Source: Solirubrobacteraceae bacterium | Lineage (GTDB): Bacteria > Actinomycetota > Thermoleophilia > Solirubrobacterales > Solirubrobacteraceae | Direction of reading: 5' to 3' | Assembly (NCBI GenBank): GCA_030447785.1 | Contig: JAUJOF010000003.1 | Span: forward strand, 155,336 to 219,335 | DNA: 64,000 nt | In this document: piece by piece, positions 1 to 10,461 of the stretch | Numbering within the stretch: position 1 is the stretch's first letter | Layout of the letters: each line of letters opens with the position of its first letter | Notes under the pieces: generated by a model | The model's database searches: none | What the model saw: the letters and a program-made list of their open reading frames with translations, nothing else | Told to the model about the DNA's origin: nothing | Translations under genes and position numbers: made by a program

Positions 1-3
1 GCC

Positions 4-1353
4 GTGGACGCCCAGGAGAAGATGCGCGCGGAGGGGCTGGACGAGATCGCCGTGGCGACCTTCGCCACCCACCTCGAGCACCTGCACGCCGGCGAGCAGG
101 GCATGCTGGCCGAGGGCGACATCGAGCCGGTGGACTCGGTCCCCGCGCTGGAGGACCTGCCGCCCGGCGAGGAGGGCGAGGCGGCCCTGGGCGCCACCGT
201 GGTCATCAAACTCAACGGCGGCCTGGGCACCAGCATGGGCATGAGCGGGCCCAAGTCGCTGCTGGAGGCCAAGGACGGCCGGAGCTTCCTCGACCTCAGC
301 GTGGCCCAGGTGGAGGTGCTGCGCGAGCGCACCGGCGCCCGGCTGCCGCTCGTGCTCATGAACTCCTTCGCCACGCGCGAGGCCTCCCTGGCCGCGCTGG
401 AGGGTCACGGCGACGTGTCGGGCGACCTGCCCGCCGACTTCGTGCAGGGTCGCGTGCCCAAGCTGCACGCCGAGACCCTCGAGCCGGTCGACTGGCCGCA
501 GGACCCGGCGCTGGAGTGGGCGCCGCCGGGCCATGGCGACCTCTTCCCCTCGTTGGTCACCTCGGGCCTGCTGGACACCCTGCTCGACCGCGGCTACGAG
601 CACGCCTTCGTCTCCAACGTGGACAACCTCGGCGCGGTGCTCGAGCCGCGCATCCTGGCCTGGATGGCCGCCGAGGACATCCCGTTCGTCATGGAGGTGG
701 CCCGGCGCACGGAGGCCGACCGCAAGGGCGGCCACCTCGCGCGCCGCCCGGACGGCGGCTTCGTGCTGCGAGAGGTGGCCCAGACGGCGGAGGAGGACCT
801 CGAGGCCTTCCAGGACGTCGGGCGCCACCGCTTCTTCAACACGAACACCCTGTGGCTCGACCTGCGTGCGCTGCGGGCGCTGCTGGACGAGCGCGACGGC
901 GTCCTGGCCCTGCCCTTGATCGTCAACCGCAAGACCGTCGACCCGGCCGACAAGGGCTCGCCGGAGGTCATCCAGCTCGAGACGGCGATGGGTGCGGCCA
1001 TCGACGTTTTCGACGGCGCGCGCGCGGTCTGCGTGCCACGCACGCGCCTGGCGCCGGTCAAGACCACCAACGACCTGCTCGTGCTGCGCTCGGACGCCTA
1101 CGTGCTCGAGGACGACGGCCGCGTCACGCCCACGCGCAGCCAGGGGGACCCGGTCGTCGACCTCGACGCAGACCACTTCAAGCTGCTGGACGACTTCGAG
1201 GCGCGCTTTCGGGCCGGGCCTCCCTCGCTGACCGCCTGCGACCGCCTCACGGTGGACGGCGACGTGAGCTTCGGGCACGGCGTGGTCGTACGCGGCGCGG
1301 TGCACGTCGAGGGGCCCCGGCGGATCGAGGACGGCGCGCTGCTCGAGGGCTGA
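4..1353 (+). CDS. UTP--glucose-1-phosphate uridylyltransferase (UDPGP family)
   Basis: Makes UDP-glucose from UTP and glucose-1-phosphate in the cytoplasm. The protein belongs to the eukaryote-like UDPGP family rather than the GalU family: near residue 68 it carries the nucleotide-binding loop KLNGGLGTSMGMSGPKS, and further on a conserved SNVDNLGA stretch and NRKTVDP. The reading frame begins with GTG at base 4. The window edge hides upstream sequence, so the true start could lie further 5'. It ends nine bases before the oppositely oriented ctaG. The C-terminus shows left-handed-helix-like repeats (VDGDVSFGHGVVVRGAVHVEG), as expected for the family. The function call is firm; the start is not. 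Confidence 0.9.
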   Translation: MDAQEKMRAEGLDEIAVATFATHLEHLHAGEQGMLAEGDIEPVDSVPALEDLPPGEEGEAALGATVVIKLNGGLGTSMGMSGPKSLLEAKDGRSFLDLSVAQVEVLRERTGARLPLVLMNSFATREASLAALEGHGDVSGDLPADFVQGRVPKLHAETLEPVDWPQDPALEWAPPGHGDLFPSLVTSGLLDTLLDRGYEHAFVSNVDNLGAVLEPRILAWMAAEDIPFVMEVARRTEADRKGGHLARRPDGGFVLREVAQTAEEDLEAFQDVGRHRFFNTNTLWLDLRALRALLDERDGVLALPLIVNRKTVDPADKGSPEVIQLETAMGAAIDVFDGARAVCVPRTRLAPVKTTNDLLVLRSDAYVLEDDGRVTPTRSQGDPVVDLDADHFKLLDDFEARFRAGPPSLTACDRLTVDGDVSFGHGVVVRGAVHVEGPRRIEDGALLEG

Positions 1354-1361
1354 GCGCCCGG

Positions 1362-2150
1362 TCAGGCCGGTCCGTAGCGCTCGGCGCGCTGCTCCTCGCG
1401 CTCGGACTCGCCCAGCGCACGTACGAAGAGCCAGACGAGCGCGACGCCCATGATCACCGACTGCTCGAGGGCCATGATGGCGCCGCCGACGGCCTGGTCG
1501 GTCCCGGGGCTCAAACCCCACACCGGCGGGCCGCCGACGTAGACGTCGTACAGAGCGCCCGGGGCGAAGGTGAGCGCCACGCCGAGCAGGCCGACCAGGA
1601 CCTTGGTCGCCGCCATGTAGACCACCGGGCCCATGCCGCCCAGGCGGTGGCGCCCGCGGATGGGCGAGAGCAGGTGCCACCAGTAGGCGAAGCCGGCGGC
1701 CGCGAAGCTCAGGTGCTCGACCACGTGCACCACGGGCACGCGCACCGCCGCGTCGTAGAGGGCGGGGACGTGCCACAGCCACATGACAGAGACGTAGAGG
1801 ACGATCGCGAAGCCCGGGTGGGCCAGCGGGCCGGCCGCGCGCTCCAGGCGCTGCACGCGCCGGGTGACCGGGCGCAGGAGCACGCGCGTGAGGCCCAGCA
1901 GCACCAGCACCGTGGCCACGTCCAGCACCAGGATGTGCTGGACCATGTGCATGAGAAAGAGCTCCTCGCCCAGCGTGTCGATCGGCGAGACGAGGGCCAG
2001 CACCCCCAGGAGCACGCCGGCGACGAAGGCCGCAAGCCGCCACGCCCCGGTTTCGGGGACGGCCCGCCAGCGGCGCCCGTAGACCACCAGCGCGGCCACG
2101 CCCAGCACCAGCACGATGGGCTCGAGGCTCCACGCGGCATCCGGGCTCAC
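1362..2150 (-). CDS. ctaG: CtaG-type cytochrome c oxidase assembly factor (caa3 family)
   Basis: Polytopic membrane protein of the caa3_CtaG family, which helps deliver copper during assembly of cytochrome c oxidase. Several hydrophobic segments are visible (IVLVLGVAALVVYG, AFVAGVLLGVLALVS, ILVLDVATVLVLLGL, FAIVLYVSVMWLWHVPALYD and others). The His-rich patches MHMVQHILV and MWLWHVPALYD are typical of the family. A longer frame opens at 2282, but its N-terminal part is Arg/Pro-rich and not membrane-like, so the GTG at 2150 was chosen (262 aa). A 7-bp inverted repeat lies upstream, in the gap shared with the divergent comF. Confidence 0.8.
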   Translation of the reverse strand: MSPDAAWSLEPIVLVLGVAALVVYGRRWRAVPETGAWRLAAFVAGVLLGVLALVSPIDTLGEELFLMHMVQHILVLDVATVLVLLGLTRVLLRPVTRRVQRLERAAGPLAHPGFAIVLYVSVMWLWHVPALYDAAVRVPVVHVVEHLSFAAAGFAYWWHLLSPIRGRHRLGGMGPVVYMAATKVLVGLLGVALTFAPGALYDVYVGGPPVWGLSPGTDQAVGGAIMALEQSVIMGVALVWLFVRALGESEREEQRAERYGPA

Positions 2151-2209
2151 CGCCCAATTCTCGCGCGGCCGTCCAGGGGAGCGAGGCGGATCCGCGTCGA
2201 TGGTGATGA

Positions 2210-2233
2210 ACAATCCGCCACGGCTGGGATTGT
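2210..2233. promoter_or_regulatory. Inverted repeat, candidate operator between ctaG and comF
   Basis: ACAATCC (2210-2216) and GGATTGT (2227-2233) form a perfect 7-bp inverted repeat with a 10-base spacer, in an AT-richer patch between the divergent ctaG and comF genes. It resembles a site for a dimeric regulator, but the regulator is unknown. Confidence 0.35.
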
Positions 2234-2318
2234 GCGACCGGTACGCGCGCGCTTGCGGGGAACTTCCGTGACGGCGCGGCACGCCCGTGGCATACCTCGC
2301 GCGCGAAGGTCACAGCGC

Positions 2319-2993
2319 GTGCTGCCCTCCCTCGTCGCCCTTCTCGTCCCGCCGCGTTGCCTGGCCTGCGGCGCGGCGCCCACGAGGGCCGATGGCCTGC
2401 TCTGTGCGGCGTGCCGCCGCGCCCTGCCGTGGCTCGACGGCCCGCGGTGTCCGCGCTGCGCGCTGCCGGCTCCCTGCGCGCCCTGCCCGGCGCGGCGGGC
2501 GGCCTTCGCGGCGGCGTGGTCGCCGATGGCCTACGCCGGGCCGGCCCGCGCGCTCGTCGGCGCCCTGAAGTTCCACGGGCGCCTGCCGGCGGCGGGTCTC
2601 ATGGCCGCCCAGCTGGCCGCCACCGCGCCGCCGGGCCTCCTCGACGGCGCGACGCTCGTTCCCGTGCCGGCCGACCGCGGCCGGCGCAGGGCACGAGGCT
2701 TCGACCACGCTGATCGCCTCGCGCGGGCGCTCGCGCGGCGCACCGGGCTGCCCCTGGCCCAGCCGCTGCGGCGCACCGGCGCCCGCTCCCGGCAGGTCGG
2801 CGCCGGGCGCAGCGCGCGCCTCGCGGCTGCGCCCGCCGCCGTCGGCCTGCGTGCGGCGCCGCCGGCCACGGTGGTGCTCGTCGACGACGTTCACACCACC
2901 GGCGCCACCCTCGAGGCGTGCGCCCGCGCGCTGCGCCAGGGCGGGGCACTGCGGGTCGTGGCACTCGCCTACGCGCGCACGGTCCTCGGTTGA
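2319..2993 (+). CDS. comF: ComF family phosphoribosyltransferase-like protein
   Basis: ComF-like protein associated with DNA uptake and recombination in naturally competent bacteria. At the N-terminus two CxxC pairs (CLAC...CAAC and CPRC...CAPC) form a zinc finger. The C-terminus carries the phosphoribosyltransferase loop VVLVDDVHTTGATLEAC. The GTG at 2319 is preceded by GAAGG (2305-2309) at good spacing, giving 224 aa, a normal length for the family. An in-frame GTG at 2268 is an alternative start. The role here in transformation is inferred from the family only; no other competence gene is present. Confidence 0.82.
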   Translation: MLPSLVALLVPPRCLACGAAPTRADGLLCAACRRALPWLDGPRCPRCALPAPCAPCPARRAAFAAAWSPMAYAGPARALVGALKFHGRLPAAGLMAAQLAATAPPGLLDGATLVPVPADRGRRRARGFDHADRLARALARRTGLPLAQPLRRTGARSRQVGAGRSARLAAAPAAVGLRAAPPATVVLVDDVHTTGATLEACARALRQGGALRVVALAYARTVLG

Positions 2994-3100
2994 CTGGCCA
3001 GTGTGGTTGACATGACGTTCACGCGGCGCCACGCTTGGCGACCAGCCAGTCATCCAGCGATGGGCGCCCCGATGCCGGGGGCCCGCAGAGGAGGCTTTCC

Positions 3101-3457
3101 GTGCGCATCGAGGTCAAGGGCCGCAATGTTCCCGTCTCCGATGAGCTGCTCGAGCAGGTCGAGCGCCGATTCCGCAAGGTCGGACGGCAGGTCTCGGAGC
3201 TCGCCGAACTCGAGGTGGAGCTGCGCGAGGAGCGCAACCCCGCGATCGCGCGGCCGATGGTGGCCGAGGCGACCCTCCACCTCAAGGGCGTGACCCTGCG
3301 CGCCTGCGACGCCTCGCACGACCTGCGCCACGCGATCCACCTGTGCGAGGAGGAGCTCACCCGCCAGGTCAAGCGCCACCGCGACAAGCGCCGCGGCCGG
3401 CGGGCCGCGCGCGACGCCGCGCAGTCCGCCCGCGAGGGCATCCAACCCCCCGTGTAG
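3101..3457 (+). CDS. hpf: Ribosome hibernation promoting factor, short form (HPF/RaiA)
   Basis: HPF/RaiA-family protein that binds the 30S subunit and stops translation when cells cease growing. The core MRIEVKGRNVPVSDELLEQV and the KVGRQVSELAELEVELREERNP region match the beta-alpha-beta-beta-beta-alpha fold. A strong Shine-Dalgarno site (AGAGGAGG, ending 3094) fixes the GTG start at 3101, giving 118 aa. It lacks the C-terminal dimerisation domain of long HPF, which is unusual because most actinobacteria carry the long form. It sits just before secA, a neighbourhood common in Gram-positive bacteria. Confidence 0.8.
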   Translation: MRIEVKGRNVPVSDELLEQVERRFRKVGRQVSELAELEVELREERNPAIARPMVAEATLHLKGVTLRACDASHDLRHAIHLCEEELTRQVKRHRDKRRGRRAARDAAQSAREGIQPPV

Positions 3458-3462
3458 GGGTG

Positions 3463-3490
3463 CCTCCGGCGGCCATGTGGCCGCCGGAGG
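3463..3490 (+). terminator. Strong stem-loop after hpf
   Basis: CCTCCGGCGGCCA (3463-3475) and TGGCCGCCGGAGG (3478-3490) are perfect 13-bp complementary arms around TG, starting 6 bases after the hpf stop. There is no T-tract, so this is either an L-shaped GC-rich terminator or the first part of the adjacent repeat. A shorter version of the same hairpin occurs at 61848-61863. Confidence 0.5.
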
Positions 3491-3491
3491 T

Positions 3492-3630
3492 GGGCCCCCA
3501 GGTCGCGACAGCGACACCTCCTTCCGGTGCCGGAGGCCAGGCGGGCCCCCAGGTCGCGACAGCGACCGACACCTCTTTCGGGTGCCGGAGGCGGCCAGGC
3601 GGGCCCCCAGGCCGCGACAGCGCCGCACCT
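3492..3630. repeat. Tandem GC-rich repeat between hpf and secA
   Basis: Three copies of a ~24-base core, GGGCCCCCAGGTCGCGACAG plus CGAC, start at 3492, 3543 and 3601. They are separated by imperfect spacers reading like CACCTCTTTCGGGTGCCGGAGGC; the starts are 51 and 58 bases apart. A fourth, slightly diverged core lies 58 kb away at 61898-61920, so this is a dispersed family rather than a purely local duplication. Confidence 0.75.
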
Positions 3631-3659
3631 GCCGGAGGCGACGCGCCGGGTGCTGGTTG

Positions 3660-3665
3660 TACCCT
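3660..3665 (+). promoter_or_regulatory. Candidate -10 box of secA (leaderless)
   Basis: TACCCT ends six bases before the secA ATG, placing the transcription start at or within a base or two of the start codon. No convincing -35 hexamer is visible. The same arrangement recurs at many genes in the window. Confidence 0.5.
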
Positions 3666-3671
3666 CACGGC

Positions 3672-6670
<2,999 letters not shown>

Positions 6671-6680
6671 GCTGGGCCCC

Positions 6681-7799
6681 ATGGCCCAGCGACCGACCCA
6701 GGACGCCGCGGGGCGCCTGGCGGCGCTGCGTGCCCGCGTCGACCAGCTGGTCGCCGGCACGGATCCCGTCGGCCTGCGCGCCCGCGCCCAGGAACTCGAG
6801 GCCGAGATGGGCGAGCCGGGGTTCTGGGACGACCAGGAGCGCGCCGCCCGGGTCAGCGCCGAGCATGCGCGCACGAGCCGCCGCGTCGAGGCCTTCGAGA
6901 CGCTCACCGCCGAGGTCGAGGATCTCGGCGGCCTGGTCGAGCTGGCCGAGGAGGACAGCGACCTGGCCGGCGAGCTCGAGGAGCAGTTCTGCTCGGTCGA
7001 GCCGCGCCTGGAGGCCCTCGAGGAGGAGCGCCTCTTCTCGGGTCCCTACGACGCGGGTGACGCCCTGGTCAGCGTGAACGCGGGCGCGGGAGGCACCGAT
7101 GCGCAGGACTGGGCCGAGATGGTGCTGCGCATGGAGATGCGCTGGGCCGACAAACGCGGCTTCCGCGTCGAGCTGCTGGAGGCCAGCCCGGGTGAGGAGG
7201 CGGGCATCAAGTCGGCCACCTTCCGCGTGGAGGGCGAACACGCCTACGGGCTGTTCTCGGCGGAGCGCGGCGTGCACCGCCTCGTGCGCCTCAGCCCCTT
7301 CGACGCCGCCCACCGCCGTCAGACCTCCTTCGCCGGCCTGGAGGTGGCTCCGGTCATCGAGGACGCGGGCCAGGTGCAGATCGACCCCGACGAACTGCAG
7401 GTGGACACCTACCGCGCGTCGGGCGCCGGAGGCCAGCACGTCAACAAGACCGACTCGGCGGTGCGCATCACCCACCGTCCGACGGGCATCGTCGTTCAGT
7501 GCCAGAACGAGCGCTCCCAGGGTCAGAACCGCGAGATCGCCATGAGCATGCTGCGCTCTCGCCTGGTCGCTCTGCGCGAGCAGGAGCGTCAGGAGGAGAT
7601 AGCGCGCGAGAAGGGCGAGGCCCAGGACGTCAACTTCGGCTCACAGATCCGCTCCTACGTGCTGCATCCCTACACGATGGTCAAGGACCTGCGCACCAGC
7701 CACGAGGTCGGCGACGCTAATCGGGTGCTCGACGGGGACCTCGACGCCTTCGTGCGGGCCTATCTGCTGCACGCCGCGGACGCCGTCGCCCGATCCTGA
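6681..7799 (+). CDS. prfB: Peptide chain release factor 2
   Basis: RF2 ends translation at UGA and UAA codons. The stop-recognition tripeptide SPF (in RLVRLSPFDAAHRRQTSF) and the catalytic GGQ (ASGAGGQHVNKTDSAVRI) are both visible. At 372 aa it has normal length. The gene is one open frame without the internal UGA and +1 programmed frameshift found in many bacteria, so autoregulation by frameshifting is absent. TAAGCT (6668-6673) followed by seven bases and ATG suggests its own leaderless promoter, formed at the junction with the upstream repeat. Confidence 0.95.
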   Translation: MAQRPTQDAAGRLAALRARVDQLVAGTDPVGLRARAQELEAEMGEPGFWDDQERAARVSAEHARTSRRVEAFETLTAEVEDLGGLVELAEEDSDLAGELEEQFCSVEPRLEALEEERLFSGPYDAGDALVSVNAGAGGTDAQDWAEMVLRMEMRWADKRGFRVELLEASPGEEAGIKSATFRVEGEHAYGLFSAERGVHRLVRLSPFDAAHRRQTSFAGLEVAPVIEDAGQVQIDPDELQVDTYRASGAGGQHVNKTDSAVRITHRPTGIVVQCQNERSQGQNREIAMSMLRSRLVALREQERQEEIAREKGEAQDVNFGSQIRSYVLHPYTMVKDLRTSHEVGDANRVLDGDLDAFVRAYLLHAADAVARS

Positions 7800-7864
7800 G
7801 CGGCAGGGGATTTGCCTGTCGGCGTCACGGGCAGGCCCCGGGGGAGCTCACCAAGGAGGCCTCA

Positions 7865-8602
7865 GTGAACCTGTTCGAGACAGGCATCGGTATCGTCAAG
7901 GGCGCCGTACGCCAGGCTGGCCGCGTGGGCGGCGCGGTCATCGGTCGCGCCACCGGGTCCGGTGGCGACCAGGAGCAGCGCGAAGAGCGGCGCGACAGCC
8001 CGGGGCCGGGCGGGGGTTCGGGCGCACAGCACTCGCCCCGTCCCAAGTCGGGAATGGACGACACGACGCTGGCGCGCAAGGTCGAGACCGAGGTCTTCCG
8101 GGGTACCCGCGGGCTGAAGTCGAAGGTGGACGTCAACGTCGTCCACGGCGTGGTGGAGTTGCGCGGCCAGGTCAAGCACCCCGACGACGTCAAGAAGCTG
8201 GAGGCCCAGGCCAAGGCCATCCCCGAGGTGCGCGGTGTGGAGAACTTCCTCCATCTTCCCAAGACGCCCTCGCCCACGCGCACGGACTCCCCTGCGAGTC
8301 AGCGCAAGACCCAGCGGTCGACCAAGCGCTCGACGACCACCAGCAAGCCGCGCAGCGGCCACAAGAAGACGACCGCCGAGCCTGAGCGCATCAAGCGCGC
8401 CGAGCAGAGTGAGCCCGCGCCCGACGAGCTGGCCTCGCGCCGTGAGGGCCGCCAGCCCGCCCCGCTGGGCGCCAAGGACAGCGGTGGCGAGAGCTCGTCC
8501 TCAGGCGTCTCCGGCTCGTCCTCCTCCGGCGCCGGCTCCTCCGGCTCGTCCTCCGGGGGTAGCGGCGCCTCGCGTGGCAACGGCGGCAGCGGCTCCGCCT
8601 AG
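7865..8602 (+). CDS. BON-domain protein with low-complexity C-terminus
   Basis: The central BON domain (about residues 62-135: DDTTLARKVETEVFRG, then VDVNVVHGVVELRGQVKHPDDVKKLEAQAKAIPEVRGVENFLHLP) is a small phospholipid- or surface-binding fold. The N-terminus is Gly/Ala-rich and the last ~110 residues are a Lys/Arg/Thr-rich then Ser/Gly-rich disordered tail. The GTG start at 7865 has a strong AAGGAGG just upstream (7853-7859). No signal peptide is evident. Related actinobacterial proteins are often called envelope-stress or osmotically inducible; the exact role is unknown. Its stop codon TAG is the first triplet of a dispersed element. Confidence 0.7.
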   Translation: MNLFETGIGIVKGAVRQAGRVGGAVIGRATGSGGDQEQREERRDSPGPGGGSGAQHSPRPKSGMDDTTLARKVETEVFRGTRGLKSKVDVNVVHGVVELRGQVKHPDDVKKLEAQAKAIPEVRGVENFLHLPKTPSPTRTDSPASQRKTQRSTKRSTTTSKPRSGHKKTTAEPERIKRAEQSEPAPDELASRREGRQPAPLGAKDSGGESSSSGVSGSSSSGAGSSGSSSGGSGASRGNGGSGSA

Positions 8603-8741
8603 GGACGTCTCTCGGTAGGCCGCACCGCCCGTCCCGGCGGATCGCGTAGCGATCCGTTCGGGACTCGCCGCCGGAACGGCGAAGCGATCTTCTCTCGAAG
8701 GATCGACATGGATGTCGATCCCGTCTACTGAGATAGGCCCT
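8600..8741. repeat. Dispersed element, type 1, copy A
   Basis: About 140 bases, closely matching 9769-9906. The ends are imperfect inverted repeats (left AGGGACGTCTCTCGGTAGGC, right GTCTACTGAGATAGGCCCT). Inside lie GGATCGC-GTA-GCGATCC (8639-8655), CGCCG-CCGGAA-CGGCG type pairing, and a 10-bp palindrome pair GGATCGACAT/ATGTCGATCC (8700-8721). No coding capacity is evident. It begins exactly on the TAG stop of the BON gene. Behaviour is MITE-like or BIME-like; mobility is inferred from copy number and terminal repeats. Confidence 0.8.
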
Positions 8742-8756
8742 CGGTCGCGGTCTGCG

Positions 8757-8779
8757 CCCGCACACGGGCCGTGTGCGGG
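8757..8779. promoter_or_regulatory. Perfect 11-bp palindrome upstream of the tocopherol cyclase-like gene
   Basis: CCCGCACACGG (8757-8767) and CCGTGTGCGGG (8769-8779) are perfect inverted repeats around a single G. They end about eight bases before a possible -10 (TACGAT, 8787-8792). The position fits an operator or promoter element for the following gene; a hairpin is also possible. Confidence 0.45.
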
Positions 8780-8790
8780 GCGCGCCTACG

Positions 8791-9771
8791 ATGGCAGGCG
8801 TGCTCGCCCGCCTGCGCGCCGCCGGCGCCGACCCGCCCTTCGGCGATCCGCGCGCGCATCACGGGGTGGCGCTGGAGGGCTACTTCTGGCGCTTCACCGA
8901 CCCCGCGGCCGGCCGGGTGGTCGTCGTGCTGCTGGGCATCTCGCTCGACGGCGCGGGCGCCGGGTGGGGCACGGTCGCGCTCGCCGCTCACCCGGGGGGC
9001 TTCGTGCGCAGCACGACGCTGTCGCGCGCGGCCGGCCACCCGCGGTGCCTGCAGGTGGCCGCCGAGCATGAGGACGGCACGGTGGCCCTACGCGCGGACG
9101 CGCGGACGCTGACCGTCGACCTGGGGGACGGCGCCGCGCTGCGCGCGAGGCTCGAAGGGGCCGTCCCCTGGCCGCGGCGGGCCTTCGGGGGGACGGGGCC
9201 GGCGCAGGTGGTTCCGGGCCTCAGCCAGTACTGGCATCCGTGGCTGCTGGGCGGACGCGTGCGCGGCAGCGCGTGCCTGGGCGAGGACGAGGTGGGACTG
9301 GACGGCGCGCGCGCCTACGCCGAGAAGAACTGGGGCGCAGGCGGCTTTCCGGACGTGTGGTGGTGGGGCCACGCCCAGGCCTTCCCACGCGATGACGCCT
9401 GCGTGGCGTTCGCCGGTGGCCGCGCCGGCGTCGGGCCGCTGCGCGCCCTGGCCACGTCGGTCGTGGTCCGCGTGGACGAGGAGGTGGTGCGCCTGACCCG
9501 CCCGCCCGGGCTGCTCGACGTCCAGGCGGACCAGAGCGGTTGGCGGATCCGCGGTCGCACGGCCCGCCACGCGCTCGAGCTGGAGGGCACCGCCGCCGGC
9601 ACCCCGGCGCACCGCCTACCGGTCCCCGTGCCCGGACAGCGGCGCGAGATCCCCGGTGGCTCGGCCCAGCACCTCGCCGGGGAGCTGCGCGTGCGCCTGC
9701 GCCGCGGACGGCGCACGGTCCTGGAGGGGAGCTCGCCGCTGGCCGGCCTCGAGCTCGGCCGTGGGCGTTAG
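8791..9771 (+). CDS. Tocopherol cyclase-like protein
   Basis: Resembles the tocopherol cyclase family (plant VTE1/cyanobacterial SLR1737), which closes the chromanol ring of vitamin E. Diagnostic pieces are YWHPWLLGGRVRGSA in the middle and AYAEKNWGAGGFPDVWWWGHAQ (about residues 175-196), close to the conserved EKNWG...P..WWW signature. The length of 326 aa is similar to bacterial members. The start could be ATG 8791 or the GTG at 8800, the latter favoured if TACGAT at 8787 is a leaderless -10. The neighbours encode a VTE3-like methyltransferase and a homogentisate prenyltransferase, which supports this reading. The cyclase substrate is inferred. Confidence 0.72.
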   Translation: MAGVLARLRAAGADPPFGDPRAHHGVALEGYFWRFTDPAAGRVVVVLLGISLDGAGAGWGTVALAAHPGGFVRSTTLSRAAGHPRCLQVAAEHEDGTVALRADARTLTVDLGDGAALRARLEGAVPWPRRAFGGTGPAQVVPGLSQYWHPWLLGGRVRGSACLGEDEVGLDGARAYAEKNWGAGGFPDVWWWGHAQAFPRDDACVAFAGGRAGVGPLRALATSVVVRVDEEVVRLTRPPGLLDVQADQSGWRIRGRTARHALELEGTAAGTPAHRLPVPVPGQRREIPGGSAQHLAGELRVRLRRGRRTVLEGSSPLAGLELGRGR

Positions 9772-9906
9772 GGACGTAGCTCGCTAGGCCGGCCGTCCCG
9801 GGCGGATCGCGCAGCGATCTGCCGGGGACTCGCCGCCGGAACGGCGAAGCGATCTTCTCTCGAAGGATCGACATGGATGTCGATCCCGTCTACTGAGATA
9901 CGTCCT
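9769..9906. repeat. Dispersed element, type 1, copy B
   Basis: Second copy of the element at 8600-8741; the segment from GGGACTCGCCGCCGG to the GATGTCGATCCCGTCTACTGAGATA end is essentially identical. Terminal inverted repeats are GGACGTAGCTCGCTAGGCC (left) and CTACTGAGATACGTCC (right). Like copy A it starts on the TAG stop codon of the upstream gene (9769-9771). Its right end also supplies the stop codon of the convergent gene that ends at 9890. Confidence 0.8.
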
Positions 9907-10441
9907 GGGAGCGCTCGGCCCGTCGCGCGGCGGCGGCCAGCGGCTCCGCGCCGATGAGGCGCTCGAAGTGCCCGACCACGGACCACAGCGCCCGCAGGCG
10001 CGCCGCGCCGCGCAAGTCGGTGGCGGCCACCCGGGCCTCGCTGACCAGCTCGGGGCGCCCCGCGTCATCGCCCTCGACCCAGTGGCCGAAGAGGACGCGC
10101 ACGGTGCCCGGCTCGTCCCACGCGCACCACGCGTCGGCGCCGTTGAGGCGCGGATAGTCGCGTTGCAGAGTCCAGATCCGCCCGGCGAGGCCGGAGAGCG
10201 ACCACCGCTCGCCCTCGTCGAGCACCACGAAGGGGTACTCGCGCAGGAGATCGCGGAAGGCCCGCGAGCCCGGCGTGCCCGGGATGCGCCAGCGCACCAG
10301 CCGCCCGAGGGTGCCGGTCTCGTCCAGGCGCACGCTCTCGGCGGCGTGCCACAGCGCGTCGTGCTCGGCGCTCGCGGCGCGCCGGTGGTGGCTGCGCACC
10401 TGGGCGTCGGGGAGCCATCGATCGAGTTCCTCGGGAGACAC
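9890..10441 (-). CDS. Uncharacterised protein, possible SRPBCC-like ligand-binding fold
   Basis: 183 aa, soluble, no signal peptide. The sequence (RSHHRRAASAEHDALWHAAESVRL, then WSLSGLAGRIWTLQRDYPRLNGADAWCAWDEPGTVRVLFGHWVEG, then ARVAATDLRGAARLRALWSVVGHFERLIG) has the layout of small hydrophobic-ligand-binding (SRPBCC/START-like) proteins of actinobacteria, but the family is not certain. It lies between the cyclase and methyltransferase genes of the tocopherol-type group, in opposite orientation, so a link to that pathway is only positional. The stop codon lies in the terminal repeat of element copy B. Confidence 0.5.
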   Translation of the reverse strand: MSPEELDRWLPDAQVRSHHRRAASAEHDALWHAAESVRLDETGTLGRLVRWRIPGTPGSRAFRDLLREYPFVVLDEGERWSLSGLAGRIWTLQRDYPRLNGADAWCAWDEPGTVRVLFGHWVEGDDAGRPELVSEARVAATDLRGAARLRALWSVVGHFERLIGAEPLAAAARRAERSQDVSQ

Positions 10442-10446
10442 GGGGG

Positions 10447-10452
10447 TAGGGT
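10447..10452 (+). promoter_or_regulatory. Candidate -10 of the VTE3-like/prenyltransferase operon
   Basis: TAGGGT lies nine bases before the GTG start at 10462, consistent with a leaderless or very short-leader transcript covering the methyltransferase and prenyltransferase genes. Confidence 0.4.
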
Positions 10453-10461
10453 GGGAGCCCT

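Noticed and set aside
516-2993. Single 825-codon frame covering UGPase, ctaG and comF
   Set aside because: Only the last ~224 codons match a real protein (ComF); the rest is a shadow frame in GC-rich DNA.
8600-8741. A structured riboswitch or ncRNA gene
   Set aside because: Palindromes are strong, but a near-identical copy, inverted terminal repeats and the position on stop codons fit a mobile repeat better. No known riboswitch class was recognised. An RNA role is not excluded.
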